This document shows positions 1 to 8,700 of a stretch of 20,627 nucleotides of DNA, one piece after another. The stretch covers positions 1 through 20,627 of the forward strand of contig CAJTYH010000045.1 of the NCBI GenBank assembly GCA_910583675.1. Reading direction: 5' to 3'. Within the stretch, counting starts at the first letter, position 1. Every line of letters starts with the position of its first letter. This DNA is from an uncultured Muribaculaceae bacterium. GTDB lineage: Bacteria; Bacteroidota; Bacteroidia; Bacteroidales; Muribaculaceae. The notes under the pieces were generated by a model. That model saw only the letters and a program-made list of their open reading frames with translations, was not told where the DNA came from and ran no database searches. Both the position numbers and the translations under genes were made by a program.

Positions 1-292
1 GGGTAATCCCGTGCTTCTTGCCCATTTCGAGGTGTGAACGGAATGAGGAATCAATCATCCCTTTTCCCAACAGTATGGATATGGTCACCATGCTGTGGTC
101 ATGGAGCGAAAGAGTGGTGTCATTCCATACCGCCTCTCCAAACAATACATCATCGTTAAGCTCCGCGAATTTCGGAGCGAAATCACCAAGTACGGTGCGC
201 CCGGCGGTCTGGGTAATCTTCGGTTGTGCCATGACATTTGTATTTGTAATTATCGGGATAATTGCGGTCAGTATTATTGCAAGTCGTTTCAT
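1..292 (-). CDS. Carboxymuconolactone decarboxylase family protein, secreted (N-terminal part)
   Basis: Only the first 97 codons are inside the window; the gene runs off the left edge. The ATG (290-292) is preceded by a good Shine-Dalgarno sequence, AGGAGG on the minus strand at about 296-301, which fixes the start. The N-terminus MKRLAIILTAIIPIITNTNVMA is basic then hydrophobic and looks like a signal peptide cleaved after MA (about residue 22). The rest, with LGDFAPKFAELNDDVLFGE at residues 36-54 and LSLHDHSMVTISILLGKG at about 62-79, resembles the helical carboxymuconolactone decarboxylase/AhpD-like fold. Members are small decarboxylases or CxxC peroxidase-type reductases; the segment that would show a CxxC pair is outside the window, so the activity cannot be told. 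Export to the periplasm is inferred from the signal peptide. It lies downstream of the hybrid regulator on the same strand, 158 bases away, with its own promoter-like box. Confidence 0.8.
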   Translation of the reverse strand, partial: MKRLAIILTAIIPIITNTNVMAQPKITQTAGRTVLGDFAPKFAELNDDVLFGEAVWNDTTLSLHDHSMVTISILLGKGMIDSSFRSHLEMGKKHGIT

Positions 293-324
293 CAGCCTCC
301 TATTGTATGATTGTTTTCTTACCG

Positions 325-339
325 AATGCCTACGGCATT
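325..339 (-). other. Small hairpin in the leader of the decarboxylase-family gene
   Basis: AATGCC and GGCATT form a perfect 6-bp stem around a 3-base loop. It lies between the -7-like box at 351-358 and the start codon at 292, so it would sit in the 5' leader. No T-run follows on either strand, so it is not an obvious terminator. Function unknown. Confidence 0.3.
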
Positions 340-350
340 GATTTATGTCG

Positions 351-358
351 CAAAATTA
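351..358 (-). promoter_or_regulatory. Putative -7 box of the decarboxylase-family gene
   Basis: The minus strand reads TAATTTTG, a full match to the Bacteroidetes -7 consensus TAnnTTTG. It would place the transcript start near 345 and give a leader of about 53 bases. I see no clear TTG at the -33 position. Confidence 0.45.
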
Positions 359-394
359 CTACCCCTGAATCGCACCAGCGTTTCATAATAACGG

Positions 395-411
395 AATATT
401 GTACCAATATT
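395..411 (-). terminator. Possible weak terminator hairpin of the hybrid regulator gene
   Basis: AATATTG and CAATATT form a 7-bp A/T-rich stem with a 3-base loop, about 40 bases beyond the TGA at 451-453. The following minus-strand sequence is only modestly T-rich (GTTATTATG). It is the best candidate for the 3' end of that transcript but is weak. Confidence 0.3.
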
Positions 412-450
412 ACGGTTAAACCGCCACTACGCCTCATGGACTTGATGAAG

Positions 451-3400
451 TCAGTCACAACTTGCATTCCCATGACGGAGTCCGCTATTACCGAAATCGC
501 TTGGGGAAATGCCGTAGCGCTTCTTGAACATCTTGGAAAAATGGGCCGGATCCGTGAATCCCGTAGCATATGCGGTCTCAGAGACAGTATGTCCGTTCCT
601 GAGGAGGGTGCAACCCAGCTCGAGCCTCTTGCACCTCATGTAGTCAGCCGGCGCCATGGAGGTGAGAGCACGCATCTTGGCATACAACAGCGACCGGCTC
701 ACACCAAGCGCCACAGTCAGGTCGGACACACTGAAATCGCTGTTGGCGATGTTCTCCGTCACAAGCTCATTGAGCCTTTCAAGGAAATTCTTGTCAAGTT
801 CCGTCAGATCCACCCTTTCACGGGCATTCTCCGGATCGGAGGCCGTGGCTGCATTGCGTGCCTTGATGCTATGAAGGAGGTTGCGTATCTGCAGTTCCAG
901 ACCATACGGCGTAAACGGCTTCGTCATGTATGCGTCAGCGCCATGTTCAAGTCCTTCTATCATCTTTTCTCCATTGCCGCGTGCAGTAAGAAGGACAACC
1001 GGGATATGGGAAGTCGCAAAATCCTCCTTTATTTGTCTGCAAAGTTCCAGACCGTCCATCACGGGCATCATCACGTCGCTAAGCAGCAAGTCTACCGGCT
1101 GCGTGCGTGCCATATTCAAAGCCACCTCTCCGTTGGAAGCATTCAGCACCTTATAATGCTCACCAAGGACACGCGTCAGAAAACCAAGCATCTCTTCGTT
1201 GTCCTCCACGATCAGGATCGTTTGACCGGATCCGCATGACGTCTCACCTTTTGGTTCATAAGCGCATCCCTTTGCATCGGGACATGACGTGGCACCGCAT
1301 AGGTCATTCCTGCACAAAGACAGAACGACTTTGAAGCGGCTACCCTCTCCCAGCCGGCTTTCAACCCCGATATTTCCTCCGTGTTTCTCTACGAGAACCT
1401 TCACAAGCGCCAGACCGATCCCCCATCCGCCGTTATCGGAAACCTCCCCGCGGTAATGATAATTGAAGATCTTGCCGATTTCCTCTGGAGCAATCCCGCA
1501 TCCCGTATCAACCACCTTCACTGTCAACGTGGGGGTATCCCCGCTTTCCAACCCGACACAGGAACACAGGCGTAGCCGTCCGCCCCTCGGGGTGAACTTG
1601 ATCGCATTAGACAGAAGATTACCTATTATATGTTCCAGATACGCCTTTGAGAACCACATCTCGGGTTGCTTCCCCGGAGGCATATCCTTGCAATCCATGT
1701 CAAAGATCAACCCATGTTCCAAGGCATGGGCGGCAAACTGGGCGCCGATCAGCCGAATGACACGGGTCGGATCGCCTTGTTGTATCACGAACGGAAACTC
1801 ACCTTGCTGAACCTTGTTGAATGTCAACAGGTTGTTTACCATCTCTTCCATACGCGCGGCATTCGTGACAGCAAGGTTAAGATCGGCATGGACATCTGAC
1901 GGCAAGTCCTTATTGCGAGCCATGTTCCTGAGCGGCGCGCCGATAAGTGTCAGAGGAGTCTTAAGCTCGTGCGACATCATTGAGAAAAACTCGCTCTTGG
2001 CGCGGTTCATCTTAATCTCGTTCTCTTTTTCCAGTCGTGCTTCCGCAAGCGCGCGTCGTTCCCGGGTGCGTATCAAGTAAAAACGTATCGCGCCCACTGC
2101 GATCACAATGGCTACAAAGATATATACGAGATATGCCGCAGCAGAACGGTAAAACGGAGGGGAAACGACAAATGTAAACCTATTTACCGGTGCCTTGTCC
2201 CATCCTCCAGACGCAGACGACGCACGCAATTGCAGAGTGTAGGTTCCCGGTGAGAGATTGAAGAGGGTGATACGACGTTCACTCCCCATGTCGCGCCATT
2301 CCGAGCCTTCCCCTTCAAGCCGCGCCTGAAAACGCATCCGATCCGCCGTACCCGGCATTATCACGCCATACTCTATGTCAATGGTGCGTGAAAGCGAATA
2401 GGGCATATTGATAGGCTTGACACCATCCATGCCGCCTGCAAACAGGCCGGTGCTGTCTCGTGGATACAATTCTTTCCCATTAGCAGTCACCTTAATAATG
2501 CGCACCGGCGCTATGCGTGGATAGGCTGGCAGAATCTTTTCTGGACGGAATGAGAACAGACCGTTGACCGTCCCGAAATAAATCTCACCGTCATCGCTTA
2601 CATGCCATGACGAAAGATTCATCTGCGTGGAAGGCAGGCCGTCGGCTGTAGTGAACCTGGCAAGTTCCCCCGTTTCTGCATCCCGACGGTATAGCCCTAT
2701 GGCACTGCTTATCCATAGATTACCCTTGACATCAGGTACAATGGCACATATCGTCGCATTTGCCAGGGTGGAAAAATCGGCGGAAAGGACAGCATCCCTG
2801 CCGTCACCGGTATTCAACACCTGCACTCCGCTATTGTTACTCCCGACGAGCATATTGCCGCTTTTGTCCTCACAGATGCATGTGACGAAGGGATCATTGA
2901 GTTTAAACGGAGACGTATCCACATTCACCGGAGTTATAATCCCCGTATCACCGCTAATGCGCCTGAGACCGTACCGGGTTGTTCCTATCCATAAGTCTCC
3001 ACTGCTGTCAGGAAAAATGACGTAGGTAAAATTTGAGTCAAGAGTAGCGTCACCTATATTCTTAAAGCTATCCGACATGTCGTCATAATAGACCAGCCCC
3101 TGCGTAGTGGCAACCCACAAGGTCCCCTTGCGGTCGGCATTTATGTGGAACACCGCATCCGAACCAAGGCCGTCTGCCGGAAGATAGCGCTTCCAGTCGC
3201 CATTGCCGAGACGATACCGGAACAGACCATTACGAAACGTACCTATCCACATTTCACAACTTCCAGGAGCATGATAGAGACTATGTATGTTCGATCCCAG
3301 ATCAGGAATACCCCTGAAACGCCTTGTTTCTCCCGTCTTTCGGTTCATAAGCAACAGCCCACCGTTCTCAGTGGCGACCCACAATGTCCCCTCCTCGGTT

Positions 3401-4443
3401 TCCGCCATCATTCTAACCACTTTTCCTCCCAGGGACTCCTCGTCATGTTCGGGTGAAGGAACGCTAAAGGGGTGTCTGTCGGGAACATATAGGTTTACAC
3501 CTCCGAAAAAAGTCCCCACCCATATGTTGCCGTCCCGGTCTGGCAAGATACTGTATATCGAATTATCGCTTAGCGAGGAAGAGCGGTGTGCCTCCTGACA
3601 TATCCTCTTGCTTGTCCCATCGGTGTCCATTACGACAATCCCTTCCGACGTGCCGAGCCATATGCGGTAATTGCCATCTTCGGCAATGGTGCGCACAGTA
3701 CCAGTCCGCAACCGTATTTCCGAAGTTCCGGTCACAGGATTGACTGTCATCACACCTTGCCCGTTGCGTCCCACCCACAGCAGTCCCCTCCTGTCCACAA
3801 ACAGGGGCATTATAGCATCAAGCCCATTGATGAAATCCCCGTAAATCGCCTCGTCCATTCTTCTCCACACTCCCCCCACAGCGTCACATTGAAACACGCC
3901 TCCATTGGTCGAGGCAAAAAATCCGCCGTCCCTACCGCAAGCGAGAGAGATTACATATCCCTCAGTGAATTCCAGCCGTTCGAGCGAATCCGTCTCCTCC
4001 CTGATCACATACAGACCCTCGCCCCCGCAAAGCACGCTTCCGTCTTTCCCTTCGGCAATCGCAGCGAAATCAGCATCCATACCATAATACTTGAAATCAT
4101 CAGTCTCAGGCATGTAACGGCATAGACCCGATATTGTCAGTATCCATATACGTCCCTTACTGTCCGGAAATATCTTCCTGACAAAATTATGCCGTAACGA
4201 CCGTGGATCAGATGAATGATAATAGTTCCGGATACGATAACCGTCATATCGCCCAAGGCCATTGCGTGTACCAATCCAGATGTACCCCTCTTCGTCCTGT
4301 GCAAGACCATTGATCTGTTGATGCGAGAGACCGTCGGTAGCAGTAAGATGGTTGAATTGAAAACGCTCCGATCCGGCTCCCGATAGCCTGACAGGCATAA
4401 ACAGCATACAGCCGATCATCGTTATTATCGCAGACAAATGCAT
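451..4443 (-). CDS. Hybrid two-component system sensor kinase/AraC-type response regulator
   Basis: This one-protein signalling system (1330 residues) is of the type Bacteroides use to sense oligosaccharides in the periplasm and activate polysaccharide-use genes. In order: signal peptide (about 1-23); periplasmic beta-propeller sensor of repeats like DGNIWVGT and EGYIWIGTRNGLGRYDG (about 30-640); Y_Y_Y-type domain (about 690-760); one membrane helix (about 768-790); HisKA with phospho-acceptor His825 in SHELKTP; HATPase with Asn942, VVDTGCGI and GGWGIGLAL; a linker with five cysteines (1044-1070); receiver with Asp1123 in SDVMMPVMDG and Lys1175; and a C-terminal AraC-type DNA-binding domain (about 1215-1318). 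All catalytic motifs look intact and length is typical. The ATG at 4441-4443 follows an A/T-rich stretch without a Shine-Dalgarno sequence. No SusC/SusD genes lie nearby, so its ligand and targets cannot be inferred. Confidence 0.95.
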   Translation of the reverse strand: MHLSAIITMIGCMLFMPVRLSGAGSERFQFNHLTATDGLSHQQINGLAQDEEGYIWIGTRNGLGRYDGYRIRNYYHSSDPRSLRHNFVRKIFPDSKGRIWILTISGLCRYMPETDDFKYYGMDADFAAIAEGKDGSVLCGGEGLYVIREETDSLERLEFTEGYVISLACGRDGGFFASTNGGVFQCDAVGGVWRRMDEAIYGDFINGLDAIMPLFVDRRGLLWVGRNGQGVMTVNPVTGTSEIRLRTGTVRTIAEDGNYRIWLGTSEGIVVMDTDGTSKRICQEAHRSSSLSDNSIYSILPDRDGNIWVGTFFGGVNLYVPDRHPFSVPSPEHDEESLGGKVVRMMAETEEGTLWVATENGGLLLMNRKTGETRRFRGIPDLGSNIHSLYHAPGSCEMWIGTFRNGLFRYRLGNGDWKRYLPADGLGSDAVFHINADRKGTLWVATTQGLVYYDDMSDSFKNIGDATLDSNFTYVIFPDSSGDLWIGTTRYGLRRISGDTGIITPVNVDTSPFKLNDPFVTCICEDKSGNMLVGSNNSGVQVLNTGDGRDAVLSADFSTLANATICAIVPDVKGNLWISSAIGLYRRDAETGELARFTTADGLPSTQMNLSSWHVSDDGEIYFGTVNGLFSFRPEKILPAYPRIAPVRIIKVTANGKELYPRDSTGLFAGGMDGVKPINMPYSLSRTIDIEYGVIMPGTADRMRFQARLEGEGSEWRDMGSERRITLFNLSPGTYTLQLRASSASGGWDKAPVNRFTFVVSPPFYRSAAAYLVYIFVAIVIAVGAIRFYLIRTRERRALAEARLEKENEIKMNRAKSEFFSMMSHELKTPLTLIGAPLRNMARNKDLPSDVHADLNLAVTNAARMEEMVNNLLTFNKVQQGEFPFVIQQGDPTRVIRLIGAQFAAHALEHGLIFDMDCKDMPPGKQPEMWFSKAYLEHIIGNLLSNAIKFTPRGGRLRLCSCVGLESGDTPTLTVKVVDTGCGIAPEEIGKIFNYHYRGEVSDNGGWGIGLALVKVLVEKHGGNIGVESRLGEGSRFKVVLSLCRNDLCGATSCPDAKGCAYEPKGETSCGSGQTILIVEDNEEMLGFLTRVLGEHYKVLNASNGEVALNMARTQPVDLLLSDVMMPVMDGLELCRQIKEDFATSHIPVVLLTARGNGEKMIEGLEHGADAYMTKPFTPYGLELQIRNLLHSIKARNAATASDPENARERVDLTELDKNFLERLNELVTENIANSDFSVSDLTVALGVSRSLLYAKMRALTSMAPADYMRCKRLELGCTLLRNGHTVSETAYATGFTDPAHFSKMFKKRYGISPSDFGNSGLRHGNASCD

Positions 4444-4521
4444 ATATTTTTATTTAACGCCCTTTTAGACGGAGTGTGAACGATTGGTTTGACACGGTTA
4501 TGAACGCCATCCAATTTTCTT

Positions 4522-4529
4522 CAAAAATA
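4522..4529 (-). promoter_or_regulatory. Possible -7 box of the hybrid regulator gene
   Basis: The minus strand reads TATTTTTG, matching TAnnTTTG. A TTG at 4554-4556 lies 24 bases upstream, longer than usual spacing. The leader would be about 70 bases. A/T-rich sequence gives chance matches, so support is modest. Confidence 0.35.
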
Positions 4530-4727
4530 GTCATAAATATCGTGGCCTGAAAACAAAGATCCTATTTTAACACGGATAACACACAACCCTGTAGAAAAGC
4601 ATTTAAGAAAATAAAAATTCCACATTCGAGTTTGTATAAAAAGCTGAACACCCCCTTGTCAGAATCTTTCCAATAAAAAATCTTAGAAGAAATATCGGCA
4701 AAATTTTTTTATTCTCGGAAAAAGCTG

Positions 4728-4735
4728 TAACTTTG
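4728..4735 (+). promoter_or_regulatory. Promoter -7 box of the tRNA gene
   Basis: TAACTTTG matches the Bacteroidetes -7 consensus TAnnTTTG exactly. A run of seven T (4704-4710) occupies the -33 region, although no exact TTG is there. Transcription would start near 4742, about 35 bases before the mature tRNA. Confidence 0.65.
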
Positions 4736-4776
4736 TGCCCACATTCAGAGCCATTCAATGGCCTATCATGAATGCC

Positions 4777-4850
4777 GGTCCTATAGCTCAGTCGGTTAGA
4801 GCAGCTGACTCATAATCAGAAGGTCCTTGGTTCAAGCCCAAGTAGGACCA
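4777..4850 (+). tRNA. tRNA with anticodon CAT (elongator Met; possibly Ile2)
   Basis: The 74 bases fold as a full cloverleaf. The acceptor stem pairs GGTCCTA (4777-4783) with TAGGACC (4843-4849). The D arm is GCTC/GAGC. The anticodon loop CTCATAA has CAT at 4811-4813, and the T arm is CTTGG/CCAAG around TTCAAGC. The discriminator is A4850; CCA is not encoded, since CCC follows, so it must be added by the CCA-adding enzyme. The outermost anticodon-stem pair is a G-A mismatch (4804/4819). CAT tRNAs can be initiator Met, elongator Met or lysidine-modified Ile2. The paired first base of the acceptor stem and the A11-free D arm do not suggest an initiator. Overall similarity to what I recall of Bacteroidales elongator tRNA-Met favours Met, but Ile2 cannot be excluded by eye. 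It is the only plus-strand gene here. Confidence 0.93.
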
Positions 4851-4870
4851 CCCCGAACAAGAAGCAAAGC

Positions 4871-4916
4871 AGTTAACGGTCTTGGAAACCAAAGGTTTCC
4901 AAGACCGTTAACTTTT
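4871..4916 (+). terminator. Rho-independent terminator of the tRNA (perfect 20-bp hairpin)
   Basis: Arms at 4871-4890 and 4894-4913 are perfectly complementary over 20 bp with a 3-base AAA loop, and TTTT (4913-4916) follows on the plus strand. The position 20 bases after the tRNA suits its terminator. On the minus strand the same hairpin lies about 85 bases beyond the YdeI-family stop but is followed by GCTTTGCTTC, so it could only weakly serve that gene. Confidence 0.7.
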
Positions 4917-4997
4917 AGAGTTTGTCTAAGATTTTTTCCCGATTATTAGAGGGGCTCTTGATCTCGCCACATGGGATCCCTGCTGAACGCTCATGCT

Positions 4998-5558
4998 TCA
5001 ATATTCAATGAGACGCCCATCGTCGTTCCAGTCACCTATCATCTTGCCTTTTTCGCTAGCCTCTATCAGTTTGTTCAATCGGTAGTCAAACAATTCCCTG
5101 TTGGCCTTATTCCGTTGTATATTGTCAATCCGCACCCTCCGATACAACGGATGAAAAAAATTGAAATTTTCCCATGCGACAGCATTCGCCTTGAAACTAT
5201 CGACAACAGCCTTGTCCATCTCAAACCCGACAGACAAGTCGGGACATACGGCACGCCCGCTGTCAGTCATCAGCCCAAGAGCCTCAAGCCTTCGGCATCG
5301 CTCCTTGTTCAATTCCGTCCACTGGCTCTTTTTTGAACGTGGGCTAAACCGTTGGACAATCGTTCCTCCTACATTTTTTACAGTGGAGTCTATCCATCCA
5401 AAGCATAAGGCCTCCTCTACAGCATCAAGATACCACAATGCGTTCTCCGGCGGTTTTTTACCCCTTCTGGCCACAATCCAACACTCCTTTTCATGCGCAT
5501 GATTGGCCATCAACCATTCGCGAAATGCGGAACGGGATCTTATATCAAGAATAACCAT
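4998..5558 (-). CDS. YdeI/OmpD-associated family protein
   Basis: This 186-residue soluble protein has no signal peptide or membrane segment. The stretch ALWYLDAVEEALCFGWIDS (residues 40-58) followed by RFSPRSKKSQW (about 70-80) is the hallmark I know from the YdeI/OmpD-associated family, which is widespread in bacteria. Its biochemical role is not established; the name comes from an OmdA-type C-terminal domain and links to bacteriocin or envelope-stress protection. Length is normal for the family. The ATG at 5556-5558 lacks a Shine-Dalgarno sequence but sits about 37 bases after a good Bacteroidetes promoter (TTG, 20 bases, TAAATTTG). It is probably a single-gene unit between the C10 peptidase and the tRNA. 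It is convergent with the tRNA, and the shared space holds the 20-bp hairpin. Confidence 0.85.
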   Translation of the reverse strand: MVILDIRSRSAFREWLMANHAHEKECWIVARRGKKPPENALWYLDAVEEALCFGWIDSTVKNVGGTIVQRFSPRSKKSQWTELNKERCRRLEALGLMTDSGRAVCPDLSVGFEMDKAVVDSFKANAVAWENFNFFHPLYRRVRIDNIQRNKANRELFDYRLNKLIEASEKGKMIGDWNDDGRLIEY

Positions 5559-5600
5559 ATGGCTTAAATATCAATTTCATGAATCGTCATCACCAAGACA

Positions 5601-5631
5601 CAAATTTATAAAATCATGTCATACGATGCAA
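5601..5631 (-). promoter_or_regulatory. Promoter of the YdeI-family gene
   Basis: On the minus strand TTG (5629-5631) is followed after 20 bases by TAAATTTG (5601-5608), an exact match in sequence and close to the usual spacing of a Bacteroidetes housekeeping promoter. The transcript would start near 5595, leaving a leader of about 37 bases. Confidence 0.6.
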
Positions 5632-5666
5632 GTATCCCGAGAGGCAACATGCTCACATCACAACAC

Positions 5667-5705
5667 GACAAGAGACCCTGTCACATCTTGACAGAGCCTC
5701 TTGTC
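5667..5705 (-). terminator. Terminator-like hairpin after the C10 peptidase gene
   Basis: Two 17-base arms (5667-5683 and 5689-5705) pair along their whole length around a 5-base loop, with two G-T wobbles on the minus-strand RNA. It starts 15 bases beyond the TGA at 5720-5722. There is no T-run after it (GTGTTGT), so it may stabilise the mRNA 3' end instead of terminating transcription by itself. Confidence 0.5.
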
Positions 5706-5719
5706 ATATTGGGGAGGTA

Positions 5720-8700
5720 TCAGAGCACTACCTTGACACCATCAAGTAGATATACGCCATGCGCGAGACCGACAACGATATTGCGCCCCTCCACAAGACC
5801 GAGAATTCTCACAATCATGCCGTCCATACTGAATATCTCCACTTCACGCTTGCAATCGGAATAGATCGTCAACATGTCGCCGTCACGTTCCACCTTAAGG
5901 CCATTGGACAGCTCATTGCCTTCCACCGCATCCGCGCCGGTGGTAATACCCGGATCGATGTTGATATTGAACATACGATCAGGCTCAGCTTCCAGATATA
6001 CCGAGAAGGGAGCTACCTCGGTAGTAGCAGAGGATTCGCCAACCTCACGCGATGCGGCACCTTCCGCCTTGAACGAGGAGCCGTCTTCGCTCAGCTTGTA
6101 AGTCGTAGGCGCTGCAAGTTCACGTTTGCCGAAAGTGCCGACGAGATCATAGTCCGCTCCCTTTATCCTGATATCGTCAGGTGTACGCACTACCTCACCG
6201 CCATTCGCCATGAAACACAAAGTGCGGTCAAACGTAGCAGCATGCAGGCTCACGATATGCGGAACGTTGGCAGTTATGCTGTTTGTCAGCTGGAAATCAT
6301 CCCCGATAGCCCTGCTGAGCGTGCCTACCATGTAATTCCTATCCGGCACGAGGCAGTCGGGGCCGATATACACTGCCATCTCGTTGCCGGCACCATCCAC
6401 CACCTGCGATGGGGTAAACGGCAACAACAGCGGACGCCAGTTGATTTTTCCATCAGAGGATTTAAGATCCATCTCATAGCTGACAACATTGCCGTCAAGC
6501 ATCCTGAACGTATTTATGGCATTGAAAGGATAAGCCCCGTCAAGATAAATGCTGCCAACAGCTTCATACACTCGAGCCATCTGGCCGTCAGGCTGCCTGG
6601 ACGAACGCACAGTAACATAGTTTGCTTTGGCATCAGGCACTTGCTCATCCTCGTCAAGATATACTATACAGTTGGGGTTGAGCCCTTTGAAAGCATCAGC
6701 AGAATAGCCTGCGACACGTGGTGTCGCATCCTTGCGGCGCACGCGTGCGGGAGCCGCCTCCTTGGGCGAGTTGAAGATAATCGTAGTGAGGTTTTCGCAA
6801 CCCGCAAATGCATTGTCCCCAACGCCTACTATACCGGTAAAGCTCAAGCTTTCAAGCGCAGAACAACCACTGAACGCCTCATCCCCTATGTAATTCACAC
6901 ATTCGGGAACAGCAACACTCGTCAGGTTGATACAATCCTTGAATGTCCCAGCCTCGATATCGGCCGCCTGAGGCAGCGTCACGGTCTTCAACGTTTCATT
7001 ACCGGCAAGTGCACCAGCAGGAAGAGCGACGGTAAGTTCAGACATGTCTATATTCTCTATGACCGGGAACTGGTCAATGACCTCCTTGAGCCTGTCGGCA
7101 TCAACGGCACCGGCAAACGCAATAGTAGTCACATCCTTGGCCTCGGCAGGATTTATCACACCTACCTCGGCAGGATTGAGCGTAGCACCGTTGCGCGGCA
7201 CGGCATATACGTTGACGGCCAGGTTGCCGTCAATGACATCCAGAGTGTAGCAGCCGTCTTCATCAGGCGTGAGGACATTTTCTCCGACCTTTACCACCTC
7301 ATACACTTCCGACGTGTTAACCCCTTTGAGAGCGACCTTGAAACGTACCTGACTGTTCTCCTTCACACTTTCAAGGACAGGAGCAGTTGCGCAATAGTAA
7401 TTGAACGACTCAAACTCAGTGGCGCTCTCCCCGAGGCTCTCGTTATTGCGGATCTCTGCCGGCTCTATCACAATGTTGCCAGAAGCGCAATTGAAAGTCA
7501 CATCATAGAGATAGACCACATCTACCTGATGCGCACCGCTCTTTTCCGGATGCTTGTTGGGGTTGTAATATGTAAGTGTCACCGATCCGTCTTCTGCCAC
7601 ACTCTCATCGGGAAGAAGTTTGCCATTGTCGTAGACCTTTACCTTGGAGTCTGCCACAAAGTCATCGACCCCATCCGGACGATTTGCCGTAATCCGGCTT
7701 TTCACTCCTATATAAAGTTTGCCGGAAAGCAGAATGCTTTCCTTGCCTACATTTTCACCAAGGAACGATACCATCTTGTTGAGATCCTGCTTCTCGTCAG
7801 GCACAAAGCAACGGGCAGTCTCAAAATTCACTCCATACACCGGATACTCCCCAAGTATGTTGAACTTGTTGATGACCCAACCGTTTTGCCAGTCATCTCC
7901 CCAATCACTTGAATGAGGCGTCTTGTACTTTGCAAGATATTCCGGCCTTACCACAAGGGTCACTTTGGAACAGTCCGGAAGCCCCAAGGTATTGGGATAA
8001 TACTGAGGCATATTTCCAATGCCGCTTACAGAATTGAAATCTATATGATGCACCTTGTTCCCGTCAGGAGCTGCATAGCAATATATCGTTGTCAGCTTGT
8101 TGCATCCCTTGAAACAGTCTTTCTTAAGACCTCCCTGGAACGGACGATCCTTGCCATTGAAAAATACAGTCGCGGCATTATAGAGGTTAAGCGGCAGTTC
8201 CACCTCAGTGATTTCAGAGCATCCTTCCAGTGAATTCATGCCGATACGTTTTACTGTGGCCGGGAATTTCACATGTTTAAGATTGCTTACCAAGGATTGG
8301 TTGGTGACAGAACCGCTCCAAAAGGCATTGGATGGCAATTCATCTGCAGGATAGGCAGAGGCATTTGTACGGTCTGCCACTATCACCGCTCCAGAAAGGT
8401 CAATCTCGGAGAACTTCTGCGCAGCAAAATAAACATGCTTGAACATCTCGAAGTCAGTCCTGTCAATCTTCCCTTTGACAACCATGCGGTTTTTACCGTT
8501 TGCAGCCATGAATCTCGAACGCATGAGATCAAAGTTATTGGGATCCCACAGGCGCTCACCATCCTTGAGGTCAAACACGACCTCGGAGACCACCTCTTTC
8601 TTGATCACCTGAACGTCAAAATCCAGATCCTCCTTCGCTATGAAGGAATATGTCACGGATTTGGCATCCACAGCATAGGGCACTCCGTTGATCTTGACAG

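Larger units (their letters stand above)
4444..4776. other. Divergent intergenic region between the hybrid regulator and the tRNA
   Basis: These 333 A/T-rich bases separate the minus-strand regulator gene from the plus-strand tRNA and must carry both promoters. I see a convincing -7 box for the tRNA at 4728-4735 and a weaker one for the regulator at 4522-4529. A short palindrome (GCCATT-C-AATGGC, 4750-4762) lies in the tRNA leader. I see no credible small gene. Confidence 0.6.

Noticed and set aside
262..1239. A 325-codon open frame on the plus strand
   Set aside because: It overlaps the receiver and AraC domains of the hybrid regulator on the other strand and shows no domain of its own.
5759..7912. 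A 717-codon open frame on the plus strand
   Set aside because: It lies fully antisense to the C10 peptidase gene, has no recognisable domain, is rich in His, Arg and Ile as expected for a shadow frame, and lacks a promoter.
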